Source of the DNA: an uncultured Clostridia bacterium
GTDB taxonomy: Bacteria; Bacillota; Clostridia; TANB77; CAG-508
Reading direction: 5' to 3'
Assembly (NCBI GenBank): GCA_934130085.1
Contig: CAKOXK010000001.1
Coordinates: 1-64,000 of the forward strand
DNA: 64,000 bases
The notes under the pieces are model-generated. The model worked only from the letters and a program-made list of their open reading frames with translations. It did not search any database and was not told the origin of the DNA. Every line of letters starts with the position of its first letter. Within the stretch, counting starts at the first letter, position 1. The translations under genes were made by a program, and so were the position numbers. Positions 45,230 through 54,060 of the stretch are shown piece after piece.

Positions 45230-47803
45230 ATGTTACAAAACATTTCAGAAAAATACAATCAAGTATCCAATTCAGGAGCAGTAGAAGAAAATTATTCAAG
45301 TGAAAAAGTAAACTATAGAGAGGTCTTCTCTAAATTATTTACTAAACAAAAAATCATGATTTACATAGTTACTTTCATGATATCAATGTGTTCATTTGGC
45401 GGAAATTCATCTAGCATGATTGTATCACCATTTGGACTTGCTATGATTGCTGCTAGCGTATCTTATGGTATGCCCGTTGCAATTGTGTATATTGCAAGTT
45501 TACTTGCAACCTTCATTAAGTTTGGGTTTAATGCGACAGCTATGTTTTTAATAACTTCAGCTGTAATGCTTGTTTTGATTTTAACAAGAAGACCGGCTGA
45601 AAGTGATGATGAACAAGAAAAGATAAAGCTTGGTTCATACTTATTTATATCAATAATGGTAGTATCAATCATTAGAACAATAATAAAAGGTTTTTTATTA
45701 TATGATTTACTAGTTTCAGTTATATTAGCAGTTTCAGCATATATTTTTTATAAGATATTTGTAAATTCAATAGGTGTTATTGGAGAGTATGGAAATAAAA
45801 GTGTGTTTTCTATTGAAGAAGTTGTTGGAGCGAGTATGTTACTTGCAATTGCATTTTCATCTTTAGGAGGATTATCTTTATTCGGATTTTCAATAAGAAA
45901 TATATTATGCATTTTTTTAATACTTGTTTTAGGCTACAGAAATGGAATTTTAGTAGGTGGGGTATCAGGTATTACTGTTGGAATTGTGCTAGGCATAATA
46001 GGTGCAGGGGGTACAAACTTAATAGCCACGTATGCCATTTCTGGAATGCTAGCGGGTCTTTTAAATAGATTTGGAAAGCTAGGAGTAATATTTGGTTTTG
46101 CATTAGGAAATATTTTAATATCTTATTCATCAAATGGTGGAGTTGATAGTATGATAATGTTCCAAGAAATATTAATTGCATCAATTGGTCTACTTGTGGT
46201 TCCAAAAAACATAAAAATTAGTGTAGAAGATTTATTACCAAAAACAAAGCTATTACCAGAGTCAACAGGTAGAATTGAAGAAAGTTCAGATACAATTCTA
46301 AAATTGAACAGCATTTCAAAAACGATAGAAGATATTTCAAACAATATACAAAAAGATTCATCTTATGAAGAAAATTACAAAATGTTTGAAAATAAAGTAT
46401 ATAAGGCCCTTGGAGCTGATGAGCAAAAAGAAGAAAGCAATTATCAGGAGAAGCAGAATAATAATTCTAATAGTACATACAACCAGAGCCATACCGAATT
46501 GTATGATGCCTCACAGAATATGTTTTATGATTATCTTGTTCAAGATGATGACAAAATTTTATCAGATATATTTGAAAATATCAGTCAAAATGCAATATTA
46601 ACAGAAAATGCAATGATAGCGATATTAGCAAAACACAATATATATGTAATGACTTCAAATGATAATCTTCAAAAAGAAGCAGAAGAAAAAGATCTTCGTG
46701 AAATGATAAAAATAATAAATGTTTGTTTCAATGATTGCAAAAAAGACTTGATATGGCAACAAAAAATAAATGAGAACAATATAAAAATGTCATCAGGTTT
46801 AAAAAATGTGAAAAGTGCAATTGATAATATAAAAACAGACATTCAGAAAGATGAGAAACTAGAAAAAGAAGACAAGTTCCAATCCCAAATAGAGAAGATA
46901 AAAAATATTTTATTAGATGATGATGTATATTTGCAAGATATAAAAATCAGAGAAGAAGAGAGCAAAAGGAAAATAATAACATGTTATTTGCCAAAATGCA
47001 TAGAAAAAGACATGCCAAATTGTCCTATTAAGAAAATTAAGAGAACAATAGAAGGGGTGTTTAATGAAAGATTAACCTTGCAAACAGGAGAGTGCGCGTT
47101 AAGGGCTGAAAAAGATAATTGTTCATGCACATTTATATCTTCAGATAGATTCATAATGCAAACAGCAATTGCAAGAGCAAAAAAAGATGATTCAATAGTA
47201 TCAGGTGATATGGTATCAGAAGCAAAATTACAAGATGGAAAATATCTTTTAGCTATAAGTGATGGTATGGGCTCAGGAGCAAATGCTAGAAAAAATAGCA
47301 AAATTGCAATAAGTATGCTAGAGAGAATGTTGATGTCAGGCTTTGAAAAAAACACATCAATAAACTTAATAAATTCAGCAATATTAACATCAAACAATGA
47401 AGATATGTATGCAACGCTTGATGTAGCAATAGTAGACTTATATGATGGAAAAATAGAAATCCTAAAAAATGGAGCCTGTCCAACATACATAAAAGAAAAT
47501 AAGGGAATCAGCATGATAAGCTCGAACTCATTACCAACAGGAGTAATGAACAATGTACAAATAGACACATTTGAAAAGCAAATTAATGATGGAGATATTT
47601 TAGTAATGGTAAGCGATGGAGTAATAGACTCGAACCAAGAATACGCTAAAGCAGAACTATGGGTAAAAGCGTTACTACAAGATATCCAAACAGACTCGCC
47701 AGAGCGAATCGCAGACATCATACTAAAAGAAACATTAGATAACAACTATGGCAGAGCAAAAGATGATATAACAGTTATAGTATCAAAAATTAATAAGAGA
47801 TAA
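45230..47803 (+). CDS. spoIIE: stage II sporulation protein E (SpoIIE phosphatase)
   Basis: Membrane PP2C phosphatase that dephosphorylates SpoIIAA to activate sigma-F in the forespore and takes part in polar septation. 857 residues from ATG 45230, chosen for AGAGGTG 6 nt upstream; an earlier in-frame ATG at 45176 lacks one. About ten membrane helices lie in residues 45-320. A central regulatory region (about 340-600) contains charged helices. The C-terminal PP2C domain has LAISDGMGSGANARKNS near 673 and VMVSDGVIDSN near 790 with metal-binding aspartates. TGECALRAEKDNCSCTF precedes the catalytic part. It sets the organism as a spore former. The 32-bp hairpin array follows its stop by 7 nt. 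Confidence 0.94.
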   Translation: MLQNISEKYNQVSNSGAVEENYSSEKVNYREVFSKLFTKQKIMIYIVTFMISMCSFGGNSSSMIVSPFGLAMIAASVSYGMPVAIVYIASLLATFIKFGFNATAMFLITSAVMLVLILTRRPAESDDEQEKIKLGSYLFISIMVVSIIRTIIKGFLLYDLLVSVILAVSAYIFYKIFVNSIGVIGEYGNKSVFSIEEVVGASMLLAIAFSSLGGLSLFGFSIRNILCIFLILVLGYRNGILVGGVSGITVGIVLGIIGAGGTNLIATYAISGMLAGLLNRFGKLGVIFGFALGNILISYSSNGGVDSMIMFQEILIASIGLLVVPKNIKISVEDLLPKTKLLPESTGRIEESSDTILKLNSISKTIEDISNNIQKDSSYEENYKMFENKVYKALGADEQKEESNYQEKQNNNSNSTYNQSHTELYDASQNMFYDYLVQDDDKILSDIFENISQNAILTENAMIAILAKHNIYVMTSNDNLQKEAEEKDLREMIKIINVCFNDCKKDLIWQQKINENNIKMSSGLKNVKSAIDNIKTDIQKDEKLEKEDKFQSQIEKIKNILLDDDVYLQDIKIREEESKRKIITCYLPKCIEKDMPNCPIKKIKRTIEGVFNERLTLQTGECALRAEKDNCSCTFISSDRFIMQTAIARAKKDDSIVSGDMVSEAKLQDGKYLLAISDGMGSGANARKNSKIAISMLERMLMSGFEKNTSINLINSAILTSNNEDMYATLDVAIVDLYDGKIEILKNGACPTYIKENKGISMISSNSLPTGVMNNVQIDTFEKQINDGDILVMVSDGVIDSNQEYAKAELWVKALLQDIQTDSPERIADIILKETLDNNYGRAKDDITVIVSKINKR

Positions 47804-47810
47804 ACATTTC

Positions 47811-48022
47811 ATGTCGGTCTAAAGCGACATGAAACCATCAAAATGTCGGTCTAAAGCGACATGAGACCACAAAAATGTCGGTCTAAAGCGACATGAGACC
47901 ACCAAAGTGTCGGTCTAAAGCGACATGAAACCATTAAAATGTCGGTCTAAAGCGACATGAAACCACTAAAATGTCGGTCTAAAGCGACATGAAACCACTA
48001 AAATGTCGGTTAAAACCGACAT
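47811..48022. repeat. seven-unit 32-bp tandem hairpin array
   Basis: Units begin at 47811, 47843, 47875, 47907, 47939, 47971 and 48003, an exact 32-bp period. Each has ATGTCGGTCTAAAGCGACAT (6-bp stem ATGTCG/CGACAT) and a 12-nt link GAAACCACTAAA with small changes. The last unit is different: ATGTCGGTTAAAACCGACAT forms a perfect 8-bp stem and is followed by TTTAAATATT. The unit length is not a multiple of three, so it is not a coding repeat. Confidence 0.95.
48003..48022 (+). terminator. terminal hairpin of the array, possible spoIIE terminator
   Basis: ATGTCGGT-TAAA-ACCGACAT with a T/A-rich tail (TTTAAATATT). It is the only array unit with compensated pairing through the inner stem. Confidence 0.45.
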
Positions 48023-48037
48023 TTTAAATATTATATA

Positions 48038-48066
48038 TTGTAATTGATTTGATTTAATGTTAAAAT
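48038..48066 (+). promoter_or_regulatory. putative promoter of the AlbA_2 gene
   Basis: TTGTAA (48038-48043), 17-nt spacer, TAAAAT (48061-48066), immediately after the hairpin array. Confidence 0.5.
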
Positions 48067-48088
48067 TTAATTCAAGTTGGAGGTATGT

Positions 48089-49522
48089 ATGAAAATTGAG
48101 GATTTTGAAAGGGCGGAAACAAGCAATATTGATTTTAAGGAAGCACTAGAAGAAAAGAAGCCTAAAAGCTGGTTAAAATCAGTATCCGCATTTGCAAATA
48201 CAAAAGGTGGAGTTATATTATTTGGAATAAATGACTCTACACATGAAATTGTTGGAATAAGTGATATTAAACATGTTGCAGAAAAAATCACGGAACTAAT
48301 TAATGATAGAATAAATCCATTACCTAGATATGAAATTAATACATTTATTGAAGAAGGAAAAGATGTTCTAGAACTAAAGATAGGTGATGGTCCATCAACA
48401 CCTTACTACTATCTTGGAGATGGAAGAAAGGAAGCATATATAAGGTCTGGAAATCAAAGCATAATTGCACCTGAACACATGTTAAATAATTTGATTATAA
48501 AAGGTAAAAACTTGACATTTGATGCATTAACAACGAAATATAAAATTAGTGATTTCAGCTTTACACTCCTTAGTGCAACAATGAAAGAAAGAACTGGAAA
48601 TGCATTTGATGAAAGCAAGGACTTCTTGTCTCTTAAACTTGCAAACAAGGAAGGAAATTTGACTAATGCAGGTGTGTTACTAAGTGACCAGGGAGATCTT
48701 AAACAATCAAAAATAGTATGCACAAAATGGAGAGGCCTTTCAAAGGGAATAATTACAGAAGATGCAGAGGACGACAAAGAATATACCGGAAGCATTATAT
48801 CATTATTAGAAAACGCAATACTATTTATAAAGAACAATTCAAAAAAATCTTGGAAAATTGTTGGGATGGATAGAATAGAACAGGAAGATTACCCAGAGAC
48901 AGCCTGCAGGGAGGCTATAGTAAATGCGATTATACATAGAGATTATCAAATATTTGGTTCTGAGATACATGTGGATATGTTCGACGATAGACTTGAAATA
49001 ACTTCACCAGGGGGAATGTTTGATGGTAGTTTAGTACAAAACTTGGAGATAAAAAATATTCCTTCTATGAGACGTAATATTATAATAGCAGATGTATTCA
49101 GCAGGCTACATTATATGGAGCGTAGAGGAAGTGGACTAAGCAGAATAATTGAGAGCTACAATAATTTTGAAAAGAAACCTAAATTTATTTCTGATTCATT
49201 ATCATTTACGGTAATTTTCCCTAACAAGGGTTATAACAAGGAAAAAATAGTGGAACAAGAAAATAAAAACGTAATATCAGATGAAGAACTTTTCTTGCTA
49301 AGACTTTACAAAAGTATGGAAAATGCACAAATAAGGAATAGTACTATCAATCAAGCTAGAGAGATTTTTAAAGAAATAGGATATCAGAAGGAATTTACAA
49401 GGGAGGACGTAAAAAAAATATTAAAAATAAAAGATACAAGAACTACTAATTTGATAGCTTTATTGATTGAAATGAAGCTTGTTGAGAGGACAGGTAATTC
49501 AAAGTATAAATTTATAAAATAG
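48089..49522 (+). CDS. Schlafen AlbA_2 domain ATP-binding regulator
   Basis: 477 residues from ATG 48089, which has TTGGAGG 5 nt upstream. The N-terminal AlbA_2 (divergent AAA-4/Schlafen-type) domain runs about 5-125: ETSNIDFKEALEEKK, SVSAFANTKGGVILFGI and RSGNQSIIAPEHM. The middle (about 265-380) has the HATPase_c_4-type segment CREAIVNAIIHRDYQ, ITSPGGMFDG and ERRGSGLSRII. The C-terminal region (about 400-477) looks like a winged helix (FTREDVKKILKIKDTRTTNLI). Proteins of this build are annotated as putative transcriptional regulators or RecG-like; their substrates are unknown. A single gene with its own promoter between the hairpin array and a gene remnant; such genes are often mobile. Confidence 0.85.
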   Translation: MKIEDFERAETSNIDFKEALEEKKPKSWLKSVSAFANTKGGVILFGINDSTHEIVGISDIKHVAEKITELINDRINPLPRYEINTFIEEGKDVLELKIGDGPSTPYYYLGDGRKEAYIRSGNQSIIAPEHMLNNLIIKGKNLTFDALTTKYKISDFSFTLLSATMKERTGNAFDESKDFLSLKLANKEGNLTNAGVLLSDQGDLKQSKIVCTKWRGLSKGIITEDAEDDKEYTGSIISLLENAILFIKNNSKKSWKIVGMDRIEQEDYPETACREAIVNAIIHRDYQIFGSEIHVDMFDDRLEITSPGGMFDGSLVQNLEIKNIPSMRRNIIIADVFSRLHYMERRGSGLSRIIESYNNFEKKPKFISDSLSFTVIFPNKGYNKEKIVEQENKNVISDEELFLLRLYKSMENAQIRNSTINQAREIFKEIGYQKEFTREDVKKILKIKDTRTTNLIALLIEMKLVERTGNSKYKFIK

Positions 49523-49592
49523 TATTATTAGTGAAAAATAAAACTAAAAATAAACACCATGATCATATAATGTACTGAACCCAAATTATTAG

Positions 49593-49790
49593 ACAAAAAA
49601 GTTTAATAAGGAGGGTTCACTTCATTCCTATTGGGCGCGTTTTTATAAAACGTATGACAACTTAAATGGAAAACTAACATGCTATATAAATGCAGGTATA
49701 CAACTTGCGAAACCAGGAGGAGCAGTTAATAGACAATCATCTACAAATGTGAAAGTTCATGTATACTTTATCTCAAATGAAATTCAATAA
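49593..49790 (+). pseudogene. remnant of a gene, no start codon
   Basis: A 65-codon open stretch after an in-frame TAG at 49590. It has no ATG, GTG or TTG in frame. It encodes FYKTYDNLNGKLTCYINAGI, then QLAKPGGAVNRQSSTNVKVH and VYFISNEIQ before the stop, which looks like the C-terminal beta-strands of a secreted or phage-type protein. AAGGAGGG at 49609 suggests that a start once lay nearby, or that a frameshift separates it. The true terminator just after the stop codon is intact, so decay of the front part is the likely explanation. Confidence 0.5.
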
Positions 49791-49791
49791 C

Positions 49792-49828
49792 TAATACCCC
49801 TTAATCATTTAATGATTGAGGGGTATTA
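49792..49828 (+). terminator. strong terminator after the gene remnant
   Basis: TAATACCCCTTAATCATT pairs with AATGATTGAGGGGTATTA (18 bp, one G-T pair), ending in a T/A tail. It starts 2 nt after the remnant's stop codon. Confidence 0.85.
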
Positions 49829-49950
49829 ATTATATAAAAGTTCTTGAAAATGTGTAAATATAGCCAAAAAGTCCTCCGAGAAATGTGTAAGGATTGCATT
49901 ATACATAGCATGATAAACTTCTTGTTATTCACAAAACCTATTTTAACCCC

Positions 49951-49979
49951 TTGAATTCTTGCTAAAAAACTGATATATT
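49951..49979 (+). promoter_or_regulatory. sigma-A type promoter of the WG-repeat gene
   Basis: TTGAAT (49951-49956), 17-nt spacer, TATATT (49974-49979). The rest of 49829-50084 has nothing identifiable. Confidence 0.55.
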
Positions 49980-50084
49980 ATAGGTAATTTTTTAAACGTA
50001 AATTGATAAAATCAAAATATTAAAACAACTACCTAAACAAAAATAAACATCAAAACAGAAAAAACAAAAAATATCAAATATTAA

Positions 50085-50146
50085 AGAAAGGATTAATCAA
50101 TTAATAGAGCATTCATTCTATACATTGATTATAATGAACTTAAATG
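50085..50146 (+). promoter_or_regulatory. hairpin-split ribosome binding site of the WG-repeat gene
   Basis: AGAAAGGA ends at 50092, 51 nt before ATG 50144. The gap holds a long hairpin (50095-50130): AATCAAT plus ATAGA pair with TCTAT plus ATTGATT around a 2x2 internal loop and 8-nt loop GCATTCAT. Thirteen nt remain to the start codon. An out-of-frame ATG at 50134 opens a 5-codon frame overlapping the start. Confidence 0.55.
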
Positions 50147-51673
50147 AGTAAAGGAAAGCGTTATGATGGTGATCAAAAACTAAACATTAAAAAGGTAATT
50201 GTAGTAGCAATTGTAATTATATTAATTGTAATAGCAATTGTATCAATCATAAAATTACCTAAATCTTCATCAAGTAAATCGAATGATAAAAGAACAATCA
50301 CAAACTCATACATTTCAGTCTATTCAAATGGAAAATGGGGAGTTATAAACTCTAAGGGTGATATTATAATAGAGCCAACGTATGATGAGATGATAACAAT
50401 ACCTGACCCAACAAAAGAAATATTTATTTGCCAAGAGAATGTTGACCTTAATAATAAAACATTTACATCAAAGGCAATAGATGATAAGCAAAATACATTA
50501 TTTACTTCGTATGATGAGGTAGAGGTGCTACAAAATGTATTAAGTGATGGGAGCATATATTATCAAACAAACACCTTGAAAGTAAAAAAAGGCGATTTAT
50601 ATGGATTAATTAATTTCAAAGGAAAAGAACTCTTACCTTGTGAATACACATCAATAGAGCCTCTTCAAAACGTAAAAAACAGCTTTATAACAGTAAAAAA
50701 CAAGCTTAAAGGTTTGGTAGATGATAGTGGCAACATCATAATTGAAAATAAGTATGCAGATATTCAAAGTTTAACTGATAAATACGAGGATGGATATGTT
50801 GTTAAAAATGATAGTAGTAAATATGGTTTAATAAATTACAACAAAAAACAAATACTAGAGTGCAAATATAGTGATATTTCTCATGTTACTGGAAGCAATA
50901 TCTATATAGTAAAAGAAGATGACAAAATAGAAGCTGTAAACAATAAAGGAGAGGTTATTTTAACAGATTCATTTGATAAGGTTGAAAGCATTGAAAACAG
51001 CGACTTAGTTATAAAAAGAGGTAATAAATTTGGTTTAATAGATAGCACCGGAAAAGAACTAATTGCACCAGAATACCAAGATTTAAAATATGCTTTTGAT
51101 GATAATTACATAGCTAAAAAAGATGATAAATACGGAATAATTTCAAAAGATGCGACAGAAAAAGTACAATTTAAATATGATAAAATTACATATTTATCAG
51201 AAGAAGGATTCTTCAGAGCAGAAAATAGTGATGGAAAAAGTGATTTAATTGATATGAACTTAAATGTAAAAGCAACAGGAATTGTATCAGAAATCAGTGC
51301 AACTAACGGCTTCATTAAGCTAAGAACAAATGGAGAATACAAATATTATAACTTTAAATTAGAAGAAAAAACAATGCAAGACTTGTATCCAGCAAACACC
51401 TTATTTATATCTAAAAAGAATGGAAAGTACGGTTTTGTAAACAAGCAAGGCCAAGTCATAGTTGATTATAAATATGATGATGCCACAGAGCAAAATTCTT
51501 ATGGATATGCTGCAGTAAAAAAGGACGGAAAATGGGGTACAATTGACATTGATGGCAATGAAGTAGTTTCACCTAAATACTATTTATTGCAAAACACAGT
51601 AGTAAGCTTTATTGGAAAATGGCATTTAGCTGCAGATATAAACGCAAACTATTACACAGATGTGGAAGAATAA
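50144..51673 (+). CDS. WG-repeat protein with N-terminal membrane anchor
   Basis: 509 residues. A single membrane helix at about 17-39 (VIVVAIVIILIVIAIVSIIK) is followed by about nine WG (KWG) repeats, for example NGKWGVINSKGDIIIEPTYD near residue 60, GNKFGLIDSTGKELIAPEYQ near 290, NGKYGFVNKQGQVIVDYKYD near 425 and DGKWGTIDIDGNEVVSPKYY near 465. The repeats form a beta-propeller-like or solenoid structure, exposed on the outer side of the membrane. The role is unknown; WG proteins are thought to bind other proteins. The Shine-Dalgarno is separated from the ATG by a 36-nt hairpin, which may regulate translation. Confidence 0.9.
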   Translation: MSKGKRYDGDQKLNIKKVIVVAIVIILIVIAIVSIIKLPKSSSSKSNDKRTITNSYISVYSNGKWGVINSKGDIIIEPTYDEMITIPDPTKEIFICQENVDLNNKTFTSKAIDDKQNTLFTSYDEVEVLQNVLSDGSIYYQTNTLKVKKGDLYGLINFKGKELLPCEYTSIEPLQNVKNSFITVKNKLKGLVDDSGNIIIENKYADIQSLTDKYEDGYVVKNDSSKYGLINYNKKQILECKYSDISHVTGSNIYIVKEDDKIEAVNNKGEVILTDSFDKVESIENSDLVIKRGNKFGLIDSTGKELIAPEYQDLKYAFDDNYIAKKDDKYGIISKDATEKVQFKYDKITYLSEEGFFRAENSDGKSDLIDMNLNVKATGIVSEISATNGFIKLRTNGEYKYYNFKLEEKTMQDLYPANTLFISKKNGKYGFVNKQGQVIVDYKYDDATEQNSYGYAAVKKDGKWGTIDIDGNEVVSPKYYLLQNTVVSFIGKWHLAADINANYYTDVEE

Positions 51674-51851
51674 AAAAATATAAACGTATAGATGAAATTA
51701 ATACATTAATAAGGATGTAGTGTATTATAATAAACAACTAAATGTATAAAACAACAATTAAATAATTATTAAAACAGTCAGAAAAATTAAAGAAAAAACA
51801 ACAATACGTGAGACAATTTATTAAAGAACATAAGAGAAAAGAGGATTAAAA

Positions 51852-52646
51852 ATGAAAACAAAAAAAGTATATCCATATTTAATGGAATCAAGTAGAATGC
51901 AAGGTTATTATGAAATGCTACTTGATTATGGATACAAAGTAAAATTATTTGATAAAAAGAAACAAAAGGTAATTTATGATATTTTATTACCAGAGATAAG
52001 AAACTATATGTTCTGGACATTTAACCTTGTAAAACGAGATGATTTCTTATTAATGACTAATGATTTGAAGGCAGGAGTATGCACTGCATACCAATGCAAT
52101 ATATTTGAGAAAGACAAAACTATAGTTGTATGTTTTTATACAGGGATTTGTTTTGCTTATTCAGATGATGAAGAAGAAGTAAAGAGCTTAAAGGAATACA
52201 GTGAAAGAAGGGAAATGCAAGTTATAAATCTTAGAGATGACAAGGCTTATGAGATCCCAGAAATATTAAAAACGGAAGATTATAAAGAAGTTAACCCATA
52301 CATATATATACTAGAATTATACAAACAGATTTATCTTGAAAAATTATCAAAAGCCATTCAAGTACCACAAAAATTTGATGCTGTAAGAAACGCATTTGTT
52401 GAATTTACACAATCTGTATTTAATGTTCAAATAACGGACGATTTAAAACTGAAAAAGATAATAGAAGATTTACAAGAATATCTTGATATAAACAAAAAAT
52501 TTATACAACTAGAAAATGAATTTGATTTATTATACAAAAATAATCAAATGAATGATAAAAGAGACACTCAAAGAATATTTATAATATTCTTTATAATCTT
52601 CATCATAATTGGAATGTTCAATCTATGGAACCAAATACTTTACTAG
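51852..52646 (+). CDS. tail-anchored protein of unknown function
   Basis: 264 residues, not recognised. The soluble part (about 1-235) has alternating strands and helices: KVYPYLMESSRMQGYYEMLL, then VCFYTGICFAYSDDEEE and acidic helices with KKIIEDLQEYLDINKKFIQL. One hydrophobic segment at about 243-260 (IFIIFFIIFIIIGMF) ends the chain, giving a C-terminal anchor with the bulk in the cytoplasm. AGAGGAT precedes the ATG. The neighbours (WG-repeat gene 178 nt upstream, acpS 120 nt downstream) do not suggest a function. No catalytic motif is visible. Confidence 0.75.
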   Translation: MKTKKVYPYLMESSRMQGYYEMLLDYGYKVKLFDKKKQKVIYDILLPEIRNYMFWTFNLVKRDDFLLMTNDLKAGVCTAYQCNIFEKDKTIVVCFYTGICFAYSDDEEEVKSLKEYSERREMQVINLRDDKAYEIPEILKTEDYKEVNPYIYILELYKQIYLEKLSKAIQVPQKFDAVRNAFVEFTQSVFNVQITDDLKLKKIIEDLQEYLDINKKFIQLENEFDLLYKNNQMNDKRDTQRIFIIFFIIFIIIGMFNLWNQILY

Positions 52647-52766
52647 AAGATAAATTATTAAAATGATAGATAATAAATTACAAATCATAAAGCAAAAATT
52701 GTAGATTATAAATTTTAAATTGTAAATTATAAAATTATAAATTTTAAATTTTTAAGGATAGAAAAA

Positions 52767-53135
52767 ATGAAAATATATACAGGATGTGACATAATAGAAG
52801 TTCAAAGAATAAGAGATGCAATATTAATCCCAAACTTTATCTTAAAAGTATATACGGATAAAGAAAAGAAATACTGCGAATCAAAAAAAGGAGATATGAA
52901 ATATCAACACTATGCAGCACGCTTTGCTGCAAAAGAGGCGGTATATAAAGCATTATCAGAAATATTAAATGATAAATACCAAATATCATATAAAAACATA
53001 GAAATTACAAACCTAGAAAGTGGAAGACCTAAAGTAGAAATTATAGGAGTAGACTTAAAGAAAACAGAGATTGACGTGAGCTTATCTCACCTACAAGAAT
53101 ACGCAATGGCAACATGCGTTGTCAAAGTAGGTTAA
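52767..53135 (+). CDS. acpS: holo-[acyl-carrier-protein] synthase
   Basis: Transfers 4'-phosphopantetheine from CoA to acyl carrier protein. 122 residues, the usual length. MKIYTGCDIIEVQRIRDA holds the metal-binding Asp, and FAAKEAVYKALSE near 53 the conserved catalytic-site Glu/Lys. SLSHLQEYAMATCVV near the end is the C-terminal motif. AAGGAT lies upstream of the ATG. tatD follows 47 nt downstream. Confidence 0.95.
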   Translation: MKIYTGCDIIEVQRIRDAILIPNFILKVYTDKEKKYCESKKGDMKYQHYAARFAAKEAVYKALSEILNDKYQISYKNIEITNLESGRPKVEIIGVDLKKTEIDVSLSHLQEYAMATCVVKVG

Positions 53136-53182
53136 AGATACTAATAACTTCCAGAAGATGATGTTTTTAAAAGGAGATACAA

Positions 53183-53980
53183 TTGGAAATTTTTGAATCA
53201 CATGCACATTATGATGATGAAAAATTTGAGATGGATAGAGAAGAAGTAATAAAAAGTGCATACAATAGTAGAGTTACTAAAATAATCTCAGCAGGATATA
53301 GTCTAGAGGGCTCGAAAAGAAGCATAGAGCTTTCAGACAAATATCCATTTATATATTCCACTGCCGGTATTTCACCCAATGATATAAATGAAAATTATGA
53401 ACAGGAAATTGATGAAATAGACCAAATTCTGTTCAATATTTTTGGTGAAAAAGGAAAGCCTGCAAAGAAGATAGTTGCTGTTGGAGAAATAGGGTTAGAC
53501 TATCATTATGATACAGATAAAGAAAAACAGAAAATTGCTTTTATTAAGCAAATACATATAGCAAACAAATATAACTTACCAATAGTAATTCACACAAGAG
53601 AAGCAGTTATGGATACAATTCAAATATTGAAAGAGAACCAGGTAAATAGGAGAGGGGTATTCCACTGTTGTCCATTTAATAGAGAACTGGTAAAAGAAGC
53701 ATTGAAGTTAGGCTTTTACATATCATTTTCAGGAACAGTTACATTTAAAAATGCAAAGAATGCGAAAGAAATTGTAAATATGGTTCCAAATGACAGATTT
53801 TTAGTTGAAACTGATAGTCCATATTTAGCCCCAGAACCGGTTAGAGGCACTAGAAACGATTCAAGAAATTTGAAATATATTATTAATAAAATATCTGCAT
53901 TTAGAGGAGAAGAGCCTGAAACAGTAGCAAAACAGGCATATCAAAACACTATGAGATTGTACAAAATCGGTAATGCCTAG
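53183..53980 (+). CDS. TatD-family metal-dependent hydrolase
   Basis: 265-residue TIM-barrel DNase family member. The metal-binding HxH motif is in FESHAHYDD, GEIGLDYHYD near 98 carries the Glu ligand, VIHTREA near 134, FHCCP near 158, and VETDSPYLAPEPVRG near 212 the last Asp. The start is TTG 53183 with AAAGGAG 8 nt upstream. It sits before the RpfB-like gene, matching the conserved tatD-yabE order of Firmicutes. rnmV and ksgA, which usually follow, are absent here. Confidence 0.93.
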   Translation: MEIFESHAHYDDEKFEMDREEVIKSAYNSRVTKIISAGYSLEGSKRSIELSDKYPFIYSTAGISPNDINENYEQEIDEIDQILFNIFGEKGKPAKKIVAVGEIGLDYHYDTDKEKQKIAFIKQIHIANKYNLPIVIHTREAVMDTIQILKENQVNRRGVFHCCPFNRELVKEALKLGFYISFSGTVTFKNAKNAKEIVNMVPNDRFLVETDSPYLAPEPVRGTRNDSRNLKYIINKISAFRGEEPETVAKQAYQNTMRLYKIGNA

Positions 53981-54060
53981 TAAAATCAAGGCTTGTGCCA
54001 GATTTGACAATGAGGTTCAAATTTGGTATAATAGAGGTGTTGTTACTTAAAGGAGGTTTT

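Noticed and set aside
46984..47745. 253-codon minus-strand frame inside spoIIE
   Set aside because: Composition is that of a reverse complement of coding DNA and the plus-strand PP2C motifs are intact.
47811..48022. CRISPR array
   Set aside because: The links between repeats are only 12 nt and almost identical, and no cas gene is near; it is a tandem hairpin repeat.
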